This document shows, one piece after another, positions 16,322-25,623 of a stretch of DNA of 41,253 nt. Both the position numbers and the translations under genes were made by a program. How positions within the stretch are numbered: position 1 is the first letter of the stretch; each line of letters starts with the position of its first letter. Source of the stretch: Deltaproteobacteria bacterium (GTDB lineage: Bacteria; Myxococcota_A; Polyangia; JAAYKL01); NCBI GenBank assembly GCA_016937015.1, contig JAFGWT010000492.1, forward strand, positions 1-41,253, written 5' to 3'. The notes beneath the pieces are model-generated. The model made no database searches. It was not told the origin of the DNA and was given only the letters and a program-made list of their open reading frames with translations.

Positions 16322-17260
16322 ATGAAAGCAGCTTTCGTATTTCCCGGACAGGGGGCTCAAAAAGTCGGCATGGGCAAAGAGCTTATGTCGAAATTTGACA
16401 TATCCCGTACCGTTTTTAACGAAGCCGATGCGGCGCTTGGTGAGGATTTTCAGCGGTTGATTTTTGAAGGTCCTGTCGAGGCGCTGACCCTGACTGCCAA
16501 TACGCAGCCGGCAATTCTTACCGTATCCATTGCGGCACTTCGTGCATTCCAGGAAGTCTGCACTGTCAAACCCAGTTTTGTCGCAGGCCATTCCCTGGGA
16601 GAGTTTTCGGCATTGGTTGCCAGTGGTGCAATGGAATTTTCAGACGCGGTTCGAATCACACGGGCCAGAGGTACCTATATGCAGGATGCTGTGCCTGCTG
16701 GAAAAGGGGCCATGGCGGCGGTCATGAAACTGGACGAAGAGGTCATCCGGACCACCTGTGCTGACGCATCCGAAGAAGGCAGCGTGGTCGCACCTGCCAA
16801 TTTCAATTGTCCAGGCCAGGTCGTGATCTCGGGTGAAAAAAATGCAGTGGAACGCGCGTCACAACAGCTGACCCAAAAGGGAGGCCGTATTATTCCCCTT
16901 ATGGTCAGTGCACCGTTCCACTGTGAACTGATGCAGCCCGCCGCCGACAGATTGAAAACATTTTTAGATGATTTCACCTTTGGCCCCCCGGTGCCGCCAG
17001 TGGTCACCAATGTTGAGGCAAGGCCCAATATGGATGCGTCCATGATTAAGCCGATACTTGTTCAGCAGGTAACGTCACCAGTGCTCTGGACGGATTCGAT
17101 ACGGTACATGATCGGAGAAGGCGTTTCGGCCTTTGTGGAATTTGGGCCGGGAAACGTATTGGCAGGCTTGGTTAAAAAAATTGACCGTTCTGTTGAAGTC
17201 GTGTCAGTAGGGTCTCCGGACGATATCGAAAAAGCCAGAGAACTACTGGAAAAGGAATAG
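16322..17260 (+). CDS. fabD: Malonyl-CoA:ACP transacylase
   Basis: FabD moves malonyl from CoA to the acyl carrier protein, supplying the extender for FabH and FabF. The 312-residue length is normal. It starts with the family signature FVFPGQGAQ, has the nucleophile Ser91 in GHSLGEFSA, and the histidine block SAPFHCELM. The gene follows fabH by seven bases. In most bacteria fabG comes next; here there is an 86-base gap containing a hairpin and then acpP. Confidence 0.97.
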   Translation: MKAAFVFPGQGAQKVGMGKELMSKFDISRTVFNEADAALGEDFQRLIFEGPVEALTLTANTQPAILTVSIAALRAFQEVCTVKPSFVAGHSLGEFSALVASGAMEFSDAVRITRARGTYMQDAVPAGKGAMAAVMKLDEEVIRTTCADASEEGSVVAPANFNCPGQVVISGEKNAVERASQQLTQKGGRIIPLMVSAPFHCELMQPAADRLKTFLDDFTFGPPVPPVVTNVEARPNMDASMIKPILVQQVTSPVLWTDSIRYMIGEGVSAFVEFGPGNVLAGLVKKIDRSVEVVSVGSPDDIEKARELLEKE

Positions 17261-17304
17261 TTTTAGTAACAATGTAAGTACGGAGATAATCGCCGCACTT
17301 GTAA

Positions 17305-17329
17305 TGCAGATAAACCAGTTTCATCTGCA
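17305..17329 (+). promoter_or_regulatory. Strong hairpin immediately upstream of acpP
   Basis: TGCAGAT-AAAC-CA-GTTT-C-ATCTGCA forms an 11-bp stem with one bulged C and a two-base turn, ending four bases before the TTGGAGG ribosome binding site of acpP. No T-run follows, so it is not a standard terminator. It could be an RNA-processing or 5'-stabilising element allowing higher acpP expression than its neighbours, or a protein-binding site. Confidence 0.6.
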
Positions 17330-17346
17330 CAATTTGGAGGATAGAA

Positions 17347-17580
17347 ATGGAAAATGAAAACAAAGTCCGCGAAATCGTATGCCAGCAACTTGACGTCGAA
17401 CCCGAAGATGTAAAAACCGAAACGTCTTTCATTGACGACCTCGGTGCGGATTCGCTCACAGTTGTTGAGCTCGTTCTGGCTCTCGAAGAGGAATTTGAAA
17501 TCGACATTCCCGACGAAGACACCGAAAAACTGAGAACCTTCAAGGACGCTGTTGAGTATATCAACTCGAAGCTCGGCTAA
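17347..17580 (+). CDS. acpP: Acyl carrier protein
   Basis: The 77-residue acidic carrier of growing acyl chains. The phosphopantetheine attachment Ser36 sits in the invariant DLGADSL motif. Helices I-IV and overall acidity match AcpP. An excellent GGAGG lies upstream. It sits between fabD and fabF, with an unusual hairpin in its leader and no fabG before it. Confidence 0.98.
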   Translation: MENENKVREIVCQQLDVEPEDVKTETSFIDDLGADSLTVVELVLALEEEFEIDIPDEDTEKLRTFKDAVEYINSKLG

Positions 17581-17615
17581 TCAGCCGGCTTGACCGAGAT
17601 TCAAAGGAGCTTGCT

Positions 17616-18866
17616 TTGACAGACAAGCGCAGAGTAGTAATTACAGGTCTGGGATGTGTAAGCCCCCTGGGGCTCGATGTCAGTTCGCTTTGGCAGGGTT
17701 TCATGGAAGGCCGAAGCGGCATTGACTACATCACCCATTTCGATACCGAACAATTTGCAACCAAAATCGCTGGCGAAGTCAAAGGTTTTGATCCCCTGAA
17801 TTACGTTTCGAAACGAGAGCTAAGGCAGATGGACCGGTTTATTCAACTGGCGATTGCTGCCGCAGAAGAAGCGATGAAGGATTGTGGACTGACCATTACC
17901 GACGAACTGGCGCCCAGAGTGGCATCCATTATGGGGGTTGGTGTCGGCGGACTTCAATCAATGGAAGAGACGTACGAGAAGATGCGATCATTGGGTAGCC
18001 CCAAACGCATCACACCCTACTTCATACCAATGATGATTTCCAACCTTGCGCCAGGGCATATTTCCATGCGTCACAACCTGAAAGGACCATCATACACAGT
18101 GACTTCAGCCTGCGCATCGGCAACTCACGCTGCTGGAGATGCATTCAGAATGATTCAGGATGGTACTGTGGATGTTGCGTTTACAGGCGGCGCAGAAGCA
18201 GCTATCACACCGCTTGGTATTGGCGGCTTTAACGCTATCAAAGCGCTTTCCACCCGCAACGACGAGCCTCAAAAGGCCAGCCGGCCGTTTGAAAGGGATC
18301 GGGATGGATTTGTGATGGGCGAAGGTGCCGGTGTTGTTATTCTGGAAGAACTGGCACATGCCAAAGCCCGTGGCGCAAAAATATACGCGGAAATGACCGG
18401 GTACGGCGCAACAGCAGATGCCAACCATATCACTCAGCCAGCCCCTGGCGGCGAAGGTGCTATTCGGTGCATGAATCTGTGTTTGAAGGATGCCGGGCTG
18501 CAACCGTCCGCAGTGGATTATATCAACGCGCACGGCACATCGACGCCAATTAACGACCCACTGGAAACCATTGCGATGCTGAATGTTTTTGGAGATCATG
18601 TCGAAAAATTGGCAGTCAGCAGCACCAAATCCATGACAGGTCACTTACTGGGCGCTGCCGGAGCCATCGAGGCCATTGCCCTGGCATTGGCTATCAGGGA
18701 ACAGAAAGCACCACCCACAATCAATCTCGAAACACCGGATGAAGCCTGCACCATGGACTACATTCCTCACAAAGCCAGAGAGATGAAAATTACTCACGCA
18801 ATGAGTAACTCGCTTGGCTTTGGTGGAACCAACGCCACGATTCTTTTTTCGAAGTATGAGGGATAG
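17616..18866 (+). CDS. fabF: Beta-ketoacyl-ACP synthase II
   Basis: FabF elongates acyl-ACP with malonyl-ACP. The 416 residues include the Cys-His-His triad: Cys166 in TSACASATHA, His306 in NAHGTSTP and His343 in MTGHLLGAAGA, with the C-terminal GFGGTNAT. The start is TTG at 17616, with AAGGAG six bases upstream; translation from there gives the expected TDKRRVVITG N terminus. The stop is TAG, six bases before rpiB. Confidence 0.97.
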   Translation: MTDKRRVVITGLGCVSPLGLDVSSLWQGFMEGRSGIDYITHFDTEQFATKIAGEVKGFDPLNYVSKRELRQMDRFIQLAIAAAEEAMKDCGLTITDELAPRVASIMGVGVGGLQSMEETYEKMRSLGSPKRITPYFIPMMISNLAPGHISMRHNLKGPSYTVTSACASATHAAGDAFRMIQDGTVDVAFTGGAEAAITPLGIGGFNAIKALSTRNDEPQKASRPFERDRDGFVMGEGAGVVILEELAHAKARGAKIYAEMTGYGATADANHITQPAPGGEGAIRCMNLCLKDAGLQPSAVDYINAHGTSTPINDPLETIAMLNVFGDHVEKLAVSSTKSMTGHLLGAAGAIEAIALALAIREQKAPPTINLETPDEACTMDYIPHKAREMKITHAMSNSLGFGGTNATILFSKYEG

Positions 18867-18872
18867 TCAATA

Positions 18873-19316
18873 ATGCCCTATCGTCTTGTCATCGCCAGTG
18901 ATCATGGCGGATTTGAACTCAAATTCGCCATGATTAATTATCTAAAGCAACAACAGTACGACATTGTCGATCTGGGCACCAACAGTTCCGAGTCAGTGGA
19001 CTATACGGAATATGCACATTTGTTATCGCAATATGTTCTTTCCCACGAAAACACACTCGGCATTCTCATTTGTGGCACCGGTATTGGAATGAGCCTTGCT
19101 GCAAACAGACATTCCGGCATACGCGCGGCCCTTTGCACGGACACTTACATGGCCCGAATGGCCCGGGAACACAACGACGCAAATGTTCTCTGCATGGGGG
19201 GACGAGTCACGGGTCCAGGCCTTGCTGAACACATCGTGGATACGTTTCTCAACACTGAATTCGTTGGCGGACGTCATTTGCGCCGCATTAATCAGCTGGA
19301 TCCCACAGTCAAATGA
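18873..19316 (+). CDS. rpiB: Ribose-5-phosphate isomerase B
   Basis: RpiB interconverts ribose 5-phosphate and ribulose 5-phosphate in the pentose-phosphate pathway. 147 residues. The N-terminal ASDHGGFELK, the nucleotide-like loop CGTGIGMSLAANR and GIRAAL are family signatures. It sits between fabF and nrdR, an arrangement common in Deltaproteobacteria, and overlaps nrdR by four bases (ATGA), suggesting coupled translation. Confidence 0.95.
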   Translation: MPYRLVIASDHGGFELKFAMINYLKQQQYDIVDLGTNSSESVDYTEYAHLLSQYVLSHENTLGILICGTGIGMSLAANRHSGIRAALCTDTYMARMAREHNDANVLCMGGRVTGPGLAEHIVDTFLNTEFVGGRHLRRINQLDPTVK

Positions 19317-19774
19317 AGTGTCCCGTCTGCTCAGAACCGGACACGCGGGTCATCGATTCTCGAACCATCAAAGATGGATTTGAAATCCGGCGTCGGCGCT
19401 CTTGTGATTCATGCAGTCATCGCTTCACAACTTATGAACGTTCTGAGGGTGCATTCCCGATGGTCGTCAAAAAAGACGGTCGCCGAGAGCAGTGGGATAC
19501 TGAAAAGCTGACTTTGGGCATTTCAAAGGCATGTGATAAACGCCCAATTTCGGTGAAGCAAATCAGGCAACTGGTGGATGACGTTGGCAAAGACATCGGC
19601 GCTCTTGCGCTGGAAGAAATTCCCGCTGACCAGATAGGCGAGCTCGCGATGAAAAAGCTGAGAGAGCTTGATGAAGTGGCGTATGTTAGATTTGCCAGTG
19701 TATACCGTTCTTTTAAAGACATTGATGAATTCATGGATGAGCTTTCCTCATTGGTAAAAAAACGGGGAAGCTGA
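19313..19774 (+). CDS. nrdR: Transcriptional repressor NrdR
   Basis: A 153-residue repressor of ribonucleotide reductase genes. The N-terminal zinc ribbon uses Cys3, Cys6, Cys31 and Cys34 (MKCPVCSEPDT; CDSCSHRF). The ATP-cone nucleotide-sensing domain follows (about 49-139; VVKKDGRREQWD). NrdR senses ATP/dATP and binds NrdR boxes upstream of nrd genes; no such gene is in the window. It overlaps rpiB by ATGA. Confidence 0.97.
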   Translation: MKCPVCSEPDTRVIDSRTIKDGFEIRRRRSCDSCSHRFTTYERSEGAFPMVVKKDGRREQWDTEKLTLGISKACDKRPISVKQIRQLVDDVGKDIGALALEEIPADQIGELAMKKLRELDEVAYVRFASVYRSFKDIDEFMDELSSLVKKRGS

Positions 19775-19793
19775 TTTACCAAAGGACAACGTG

Positions 19794-20903
19794 ATGGAGC
19801 CAGTGAAGGACGATGTATTGTACATGAGTCTGGCGCTGTCGCTCGCGATGAAGAGCCGACCAAGCCCAAATCCGAGAGTTGGCGCTGTATTGGTAAAGAA
19901 TGGTCGGGTTATTGGCCAGGGATTTCATACGGCCCCAGGAAAACCCCATGCGGAGATTGAAGCTTTCAACGACGCATTGCGTGCTGGGGAACCCGTTTCC
20001 GGTGCCACCATATATGTTACGTTGGAGCCCTGTTGCCATCAGGGCCGCACCGGCCCCTGTACTGTCGAAATCATTAATTCGGGAATAACACGCGTCGTGG
20101 TGGGCATACCGGACCCTGACCCGAAGGTTGGCGGCGGTGGAATAGAGGCACTTCGTTCAAATGGCATTCAGGTTGATGTCGGTATCCTCGAAGACGAATG
20201 CAGGCAATTGCTTGACGCATATATTTTTCAAAGGACACATTGTCGTCCCATGATTCATCTTAAAGCGGCAATGACGCTCGATGGATATATTGCTGACAGC
20301 AAAGGCAGCTCCAAATGGATTACCGGGCCCGATGCCAGAGCCAAAGGTCATGCTCTGCGCGCATATCACGATGCCGTGATGGTTGGCATAGGAACCGTTC
20401 TGGCTGACAATCCAACGCTGAATGTGCGCGATGCACAAGGCATTAATCCAACCCGGCTAATTCTCGATTCGACGCTGAGAATCCCTCTCGAAGCCAATTT
20501 GCTGAGCACACCATCAATCGGTGAAGTGATAATCTTTCATGGTCCAGACGCACCACCGGCAAAAAAGGCGAGTCTCGAAAGCCTTCAAAACGTCTCTTTG
20601 CGGGAATGTCATTGTCACGATGTGGGACTTGATGTTCCAGATGTGGTGAAACACCTTAAGCAACTCGACTTCCTCGGCGTGCTGATAGAGGGCGGCAGTT
20701 CAGTTCATGGGGCATTTATCAGGGCAAAGTATGCTGACGTTCTGTCACTGTTTATTGCCCCCATGATTTTGGGAAGTGGTATTCCCTGGACCACCCTGCC
20801 CGCCGGCATCCCAATGCACGAAGCGATTTCTCTGCGCCCTGAAAGCATTCACACCACCCAGATTCAGCACGACACACTGATTGAAGGCAAATTCAACTGG
20901 TGA
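19794..20903 (+). CDS. ribD: Bifunctional riboflavin deaminase/reductase RibD
   Basis: RibD performs the second and third steps of riboflavin synthesis. The deaminase domain (about 5-145) has the zinc ligands His52 (PHAEIEA), Cys80 and Cys89 (EPCCHQGRTGPC; the usual TPPC is TGPC). The reductase domain (about 150-369) begins with HLKAAMTLDGYIAD and contains GSSKWITG and VGIGTVLADNP. A GTG at 19791 directly precedes the ATG at 19794; the AAAGGA site seven bases before the ATG favours the latter. It is the last gene of the operon; the usual ribE, ribBA and ribH do not follow. Confidence 0.95.
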   Translation: MEPVKDDVLYMSLALSLAMKSRPSPNPRVGAVLVKNGRVIGQGFHTAPGKPHAEIEAFNDALRAGEPVSGATIYVTLEPCCHQGRTGPCTVEIINSGITRVVVGIPDPDPKVGGGGIEALRSNGIQVDVGILEDECRQLLDAYIFQRTHCRPMIHLKAAMTLDGYIADSKGSSKWITGPDARAKGHALRAYHDAVMVGIGTVLADNPTLNVRDAQGINPTRLILDSTLRIPLEANLLSTPSIGEVIIFHGPDAPPAKKASLESLQNVSLRECHCHDVGLDVPDVVKHLKQLDFLGVLIEGGSSVHGAFIRAKYADVLSLFIAPMILGSGIPWTTLPAGIPMHEAISLRPESIHTTQIQHDTLIEGKFNW

Positions 20904-20932
20904 GTCGCAAACATCACTGCGCCTTCTAACCC

Positions 20933-20950
20933 AAAAATAATGATATTTTT
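20933..20950. repeat. AT-rich inverted repeat after ribD
   Basis: AAAAATA and TATTTTT around ATGA form a 7-bp perfect inverted repeat 30 bases after ribD. The flanks also carry a short direct repeat (ACCCAAA) on both sides. It could be an operator for the downstream lipoprotein gene or a weak transcription end. Confidence 0.35.
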
Positions 20951-21084
20951 GACCCAAACAGAATTTAATACCGTTTCTACCCAGCCTTTGATATATTTTT
21001 AATTCACATACATCATACATTTTATTAATTTCAGAACAGTTTCCTGTGATGCACCAATTGTCGCGGGCGCTGCAGGAGGAAACG

Positions 21085-22950
21085 ATGAAAATCCGTACTA
21101 TCGCCATTCACCAATTGAGCCTGATTGTCTGCATGATTTTGCTGACCCTGGGCTGCGGCGAGGCCGATGAAAGCCTGGATGGCATTTCGGGCGATGATAC
21201 CGACACCAGCTCGCCATCGACCGGTCAGATAAAAAGCCCATTCGGCGCCGAATGCGGAAAAGTGAGCTGCGAAGCGGACATGGCCGCTGCACGCGCTGCG
21301 CTGATAAATGGCAACTTTGAAGCGGCGTTCAATCAGTATCGCTGCGGCAATACCGTGGAATCCGCTGCCGGCGCCGCACTCACCAGATTCGCCACGATAG
21401 TGGAAGGCGACGAGTTTACGCAGCTTCTGAAGGATTTTGGTTCCAATACACCATTGTCATTTTCGGATTTTATGGGCAAAAACGGCATGCTGGCACAGCT
21501 GGGATCACATTACGACGGCCGACTTGAATTGACACTCTCGGACGACGCCACTCTTAAAATAAACGCGCGGATTGAAATGGACGATGGTGATCGCCCGGCA
21601 GTCATGTCTCCAGACGGCGATTCTCCCGAGTCATTGCCACCATCTCTCCGTATTGATGGCAAGTTCGAAACCCATGACCTGGACCAGGATTTCTGGCTGT
21701 ATATGCAGCCCGCCATCTCGCTGCAAAGCGGCGATACCATCTCCATCGAGTACAACTGCGATGAAGGATACATGGAGTACGATCCGATAATTCGTGCCAT
21801 CGATATTGACCTCTCCATCGAAACCCCAGCCGAGTATCGCTATTGCAGTCTGTATGGCTTTTCAACGCTTCCTGAGTGCCCGGACCGGGTCGGCGCCATC
21901 GACGTTGTATCCATTGGAGATATTGATGCCCCCGTGGAATTCCGAATGACAGATGTACCGCTACGCTGTTCCATCAACGAAGACAATTACGAATTGGTTT
22001 ATTTTTCAGGGACAATAACCGGTGCGCTTCATCTGGGAAATGACATCGACACCACCGATATGCACCCGCTCTTTAACGATTTTGAAAGCGAGTTTGAAGA
22101 TATTCCGGATGGTCTCACTGTCAACCTGCTCATTTCGCATCTCGCGCCAGCGCAGCAGGCCTTCGAAGAAGCCGCCTGTTATGCGGACGCTGCCGACAAC
22201 GGCGCCAGGGGGGCAGTGTTCAATTTTCCAAGCGAGCTGACGGGCAATGTTACAGTGCCAATCACCACCCGGGATACAAAACTGATGGCCGCACTGTTTT
22301 ACGGCGCATCCGCTCTAATCCAGATAGTAAATGCCTACGACGTTCCGATTCAGTTGGGCCAGATGGAAGAGATGTCAACTTCGGAAATTGTGGATGAGAT
22401 CAACGCTCATATCGGCGCCCTGAAATCAGACCATCAGATGGCATCCGCGAGAGATACACTTATTTTGGCGGCGACAAAGGTGATTGAAGCGGTGAATTCA
22501 AGCGAGGATTTGGGGATTCTGCGGTCAAACGCATACAGTGTGGGCGGCGACGCCGTCTTCAACACATATGCAACATTTGTAAAGGATTCACTCAGCAACG
22601 GGCTAACGGCCTTTCCCTACACGGATCCACCGGTGATGATCGATCTGAAGGCATTATTCACCAATCCGCCGGATCCGTCGAAGATCAGCAGTGATCCGCT
22701 GGTGGTCGAAATTGACGAGGAATGGGGCGACGAACGGGTGGAAGGGGTGGAACTCTTTTTCAAGGCGCTGCTTCAGAATGCAGTTCCAGATTTTGACTAT
22801 GATATGGAAGATTATCAATGGTTTGACGACCGGCTGGAAGACGACGTGGAAGATGCAGTCGACGAATGGTATTACGCCAGCTGTGAGTATTTCTGGTGTG
22901 GCAGGGGGGACGCTCACATGGTTACCATGGACACCAACAGCTCAAACTAA
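21085..22950 (+). CDS. Lipoprotein of unknown function
   Basis: A 621-residue lipoprotein; I do not recognise the family. The ATG at 21085 follows AGGAGG by five bases and opens a signal peptide with lipobox TLGC (Cys24), so it is preferred over the upstream ATG at 21046. After a Ser/Asp-rich linker comes a short TPR-like helix pair (AAARAALINGNFEAAFNQY), a long beta-rich acidic middle region (about 150-350), and a helical region (about 400-540). The C terminus is very acidic and aromatic (EWGDERVEG, DYDMEDYQWFDD) and ends with a CEYFWCGRG cysteine pair. It is followed 14 bases later by an MlaC-like gene, so the two may act together at the envelope. Confidence 0.75.
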   Translation: MKIRTIAIHQLSLIVCMILLTLGCGEADESLDGISGDDTDTSSPSTGQIKSPFGAECGKVSCEADMAAARAALINGNFEAAFNQYRCGNTVESAAGAALTRFATIVEGDEFTQLLKDFGSNTPLSFSDFMGKNGMLAQLGSHYDGRLELTLSDDATLKINARIEMDDGDRPAVMSPDGDSPESLPPSLRIDGKFETHDLDQDFWLYMQPAISLQSGDTISIEYNCDEGYMEYDPIIRAIDIDLSIETPAEYRYCSLYGFSTLPECPDRVGAIDVVSIGDIDAPVEFRMTDVPLRCSINEDNYELVYFSGTITGALHLGNDIDTTDMHPLFNDFESEFEDIPDGLTVNLLISHLAPAQQAFEEAACYADAADNGARGAVFNFPSELTGNVTVPITTRDTKLMAALFYGASALIQIVNAYDVPIQLGQMEEMSTSEIVDEINAHIGALKSDHQMASARDTLILAATKVIEAVNSSEDLGILRSNAYSVGGDAVFNTYATFVKDSLSNGLTAFPYTDPPVMIDLKALFTNPPDPSKISSDPLVVEIDEEWGDERVEGVELFFKALLQNAVPDFDYDMEDYQWFDDRLEDDVEDAVDEWYYASCEYFWCGRGDAHMVTMDTNSSN

Positions 22951-22964
22951 AAAAGGCTACAGGA

Positions 22965-23549
22965 ATGAACCGTTGCTTCGCACTTATCGGTCTGGCTTTA
23001 ATTTTCGTGGTCAGTGTTGCGAGTCAGGCATCACCCGAAAGAACGGTAAAACACAACCTGGTGCGCCTCTCCAGAATTCTGGATATGAAAAGCCCCACGC
23101 AACGGACCAGTCGGCTCATCAGGGAACTGCATCGCAATTTTGATTACGACGCGTTTGAGCAAAAAGTGCTTGTGGATACCGCTTCAAAGTTCAGTCCACC
23201 GCAACGCAAACGGTTTAACACCGCATTCAGGCAAATGTTCGAACGCAAAATCGTCTCTTTGGCCGATGATGAGAGCCTTCGATGCGACGATTTCATTGTC
23301 ACCGCCGGAAACAGAGAAACAGACGTGGTGGTAACCTGTTTACACAATGGGAAAGAAGACCCCATCACATTGCATTTCAGCCCTGTTAAAAACGGCAAAA
23401 TCCGGGACATCAGTTTCTCTGGCGCCCTGCTATCCCGCAACTACCGGGGCGTCATCAACAAACTGCTGCGCAAAGAAGGCATAGAATCACTGATTCAAAA
23501 AATCGAATCGAAAAGCGCGAATTCCATTTCAGGGCAATCACTGCTTTAA
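22965..23549 (+). CDS. MlaC/Ttg2D-like periplasmic phospholipid-binding protein
   Basis: A 194-residue secreted protein starting at 22965 (AAGG site upstream; the longer frame overlaps the previous gene). The type I signal peptide ends near ASQA. The mature part matches the MlaC/Tgt2 pattern: FDYDAFEQKVL, then FSPPQRKRFNTAFRQMFERKI, a central strand pair, and the C-terminal NYRGVINKLLRKEGIESLIQKI. MlaC carries phospholipids between the outer-membrane MlaA complex and the inner-membrane MlaFEDB transporter. No other mla gene is in the window; its partner here is the preceding lipoprotein gene. Confidence 0.75.
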   Translation: MNRCFALIGLALIFVVSVASQASPERTVKHNLVRLSRILDMKSPTQRTSRLIRELHRNFDYDAFEQKVLVDTASKFSPPQRKRFNTAFRQMFERKIVSLADDESLRCDDFIVTAGNRETDVVVTCLHNGKEDPITLHFSPVKNGKIRDISFSGALLSRNYRGVINKLLRKEGIESLIQKIESKSANSISGQSLL

Positions 23550-23686
23550 TAACCCCCTTAATAATCTCTTGCCCTTTTTTCCCGTCCCTATATATATTTT
23601 TTTAGTTCTTAATGATGAAAGATGGTGCAGTCTTCTGTTATCTGCCCGTATTCATCCTTTACAACTGGATTTGGAAGGAAAAAAAC

Positions 23687-24742
23687 ATGAAAACAGTACT
23701 GGTCACCGGTGGCTGCGGATTTATTGGGGCAAATTTTTTAAATCACTTTGTCCCCCGCATCCCGGATGTGACATTTGTTAATATAGACAAGCTGACCTAT
23801 GCGGGAAATCCCCTCAGTGTTGAATCTCTGCAGGCACTGGACAATTACCGTTTTGAACAGGTGGACATCTGCGATGCGGACGCCGTGCTAAAGGTCATGA
23901 AAAGGCACATGCCCGATACCGTGGTACATTTTGCAGCGGAGAGCCATGTGGACCGAAGCATTCACGGACCGGGCGATTTTATTCACACCAACGTAGTGGG
24001 CACCCTCAATCTGCTCGACGCATGCCGGACGATATGGAAAGACTTCGAGGGCAAACGCTTTCACCATGTGAGTACAGACGAAGTATACGGCTCTTTGGGG
24101 GATGATGGATTCTTCACGGAAAATACCCCATACGATCCCAGCAGCCCCTACTCCGCGTCCAAAGCGAGCAGCGACCATCTGGTCCGGGCATGGTATCGCA
24201 CCTATGGTTTGCCTGTCACCATAACCAACTGCTCCAACAACTACGGTCCATACCAGTTCCCCGAAAAGCTGATCCCCGTTATGATACTCAATGTACTCGA
24301 ACGAAAACCACTTCCGGTGTATGGCCAAGGGCTCAACGTGCGGGACTGGCTGTACGTCACCGACCACTGCGACGCCATAATGACCGTCCTTAACAAAGGC
24401 AAAGTTGGCGACACCTACAACGTGGGCGGCAACTGCGAACGGGCAAATATCGATGTGGTCCACGCAATCTGCGATATCGTTTCAGATCTCAAAAATATCG
24501 ACCGGAACGATTCCAGAAATCTGATCACCTACGTGACAGACCGCCCTGGACACGATTTCAGATATGCGATTGATGCGACAAAGATAAAAGCGGAACTGGG
24601 GTGGTCGCCATCGGAAACATTCGAGACCGGAATGCGCAAAACGGTTCAATGGTATCTTGATAATGTGGACTGGATTGATGGCGTACGCAGTGGCAAGTAT
24701 CTGGAATGGATGGAACGCAACTATTCGCAGAGGGGGAAATAA
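23687..24742 (+). CDS. rfbB: dTDP-glucose 4,6-dehydratase
   Basis: RmlB converts dTDP-glucose to dTDP-4-keto-6-deoxyglucose, the second step of dTDP-L-rhamnose synthesis. 351 residues from the ATG at 23687 (AAGGA eight bases upstream), which directly opens the NAD-binding GGCGFIG loop (residues 8-14). The catalytic TDEVYG and YSASK motifs are present, as is [11 protein letters not shown]. The TAA stop overlaps the rfbA start as TAATG. It is first of four contiguous genes covering the whole pathway. Confidence 0.97.
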   Translation: MKTVLVTGGCGFIGANFLNHFVPRIPDVTFVNIDKLTYAGNPLSVESLQALDNYRFEQVDICDADAVLKVMKRHMPDTVVHFAAESHVDRSIHGPGDFIHTNVVGTLNLLDACRTIWKDFEGKRFHHVSTDEVYGSLGDDGFFTENTPYDPSSPYSASKASSDHLVRAWYRTYGLPVTITNCSNNYGPYQFPEKLIPVMILNVLERKPLPVYGQGLNVRDWLYVTDHCDAIMTVLNKGKVGDTYNVGGNCERANIDVVHAICDIVSDLKNIDRNDSRNLITYVTDRPGHDFRYAIDATKIKAELGWSPSETFETGMRKTVQWYLDNVDWIDGVRSGKYLEWMERNYSQRGK

Positions 24743-25623
24743 TGGCGCGCAAAGGTATCATACTGGCAGGCGGATCGGGCACACGACTGTATCCAGTGAC
24801 CCTTGGAACCAGCAAACAACTCGTTCCCATTTACAATAAACCAATGATCTATTACCCGCTCAGTGTACTCATGATGGCGGGTATCAGAGAAATTCTGGTA
24901 ATCAATACCCCCCACGAACAGGATGCGTTTAAGCGACTGCTGGGGGATGGCTCCCAGTGGGGAATAAAAATTGAGTACGCCGTTCAGGAAAAGCCGGAAG
25001 GTCTCGCCCAGGCATTTTTAATTGGCGAATCGTTTATTGGCGATGATTCCTGCGCGTTGGTGCTGGGCGACAATATTTTTTACGGCCGGGGATTCACTCA
25101 AATACTTCAGGCGGCATCCCGCCAGGAACAGGGCGCAACGGTTTTTGCATACGCGGTTAAAACACCTGAAGACTACGGTGTGGTTGAATTTGACAGCAGT
25201 GGCAGGGCCATCTCTCTTGAGGAAAAGCCCAAAAAGCCAAAATCAAATTTCGCAGTGACAGGTCTATATTTTTACGACACCAGCGTGGTTGAAAAGGCGA
25301 AAATGATTAAACCCTCCGCCCGAGGAGAACTCGAAATCACCACACTCAACGAGATGTATCTGCGCGAAGGCTCGCTCCATGTGGAAATTCTGGGCAGGGG
25401 CTTCGCCTGGCTCGACACGGGCTCTCATGCAAACATGCTCCAGGCTTCACAGTATGTGGAAGCGGTGGAAAACCGTCAGGGCCTGATGATCGCGTGTCTT
25501 GAGGAAATCGCATTCAGCCGTGGATGGATTAGCAAAGCGCAGATGCTTGAACGCGCAGACTATTTCGCAAAAAATGAATACGGCGCTTATCTTCGAATGC
25601 TGGTCAGGGAGAGGGAGTCATGA
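24742..25623 (+). CDS. rfbA: Glucose-1-phosphate thymidylyltransferase
   Basis: RmlA joins glucose 1-phosphate and dTTP to form dTDP-glucose, the first pathway step. 293 residues from the ATG at 24742, which shares a base with the rfbB stop and has AGGGGG upstream. The nucleotide-binding [13 protein letters not shown], the [11 protein letters not shown] loop and GDNIFYG are typical. It overlaps rfbC by ATGA. Confidence 0.97.
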   Translation: MARKGIILAGGSGTRLYPVTLGTSKQLVPIYNKPMIYYPLSVLMMAGIREILVINTPHEQDAFKRLLGDGSQWGIKIEYAVQEKPEGLAQAFLIGESFIGDDSCALVLGDNIFYGRGFTQILQAASRQEQGATVFAYAVKTPEDYGVVEFDSSGRAISLEEKPKKPKSNFAVTGLYFYDTSVVEKAKMIKPSARGELEITTLNEMYLREGSLHVEILGRGFAWLDTGSHANMLQASQYVEAVENRQGLMIACLEEIAFSRGWISKAQMLERADYFAKNEYGAYLRMLVRERES

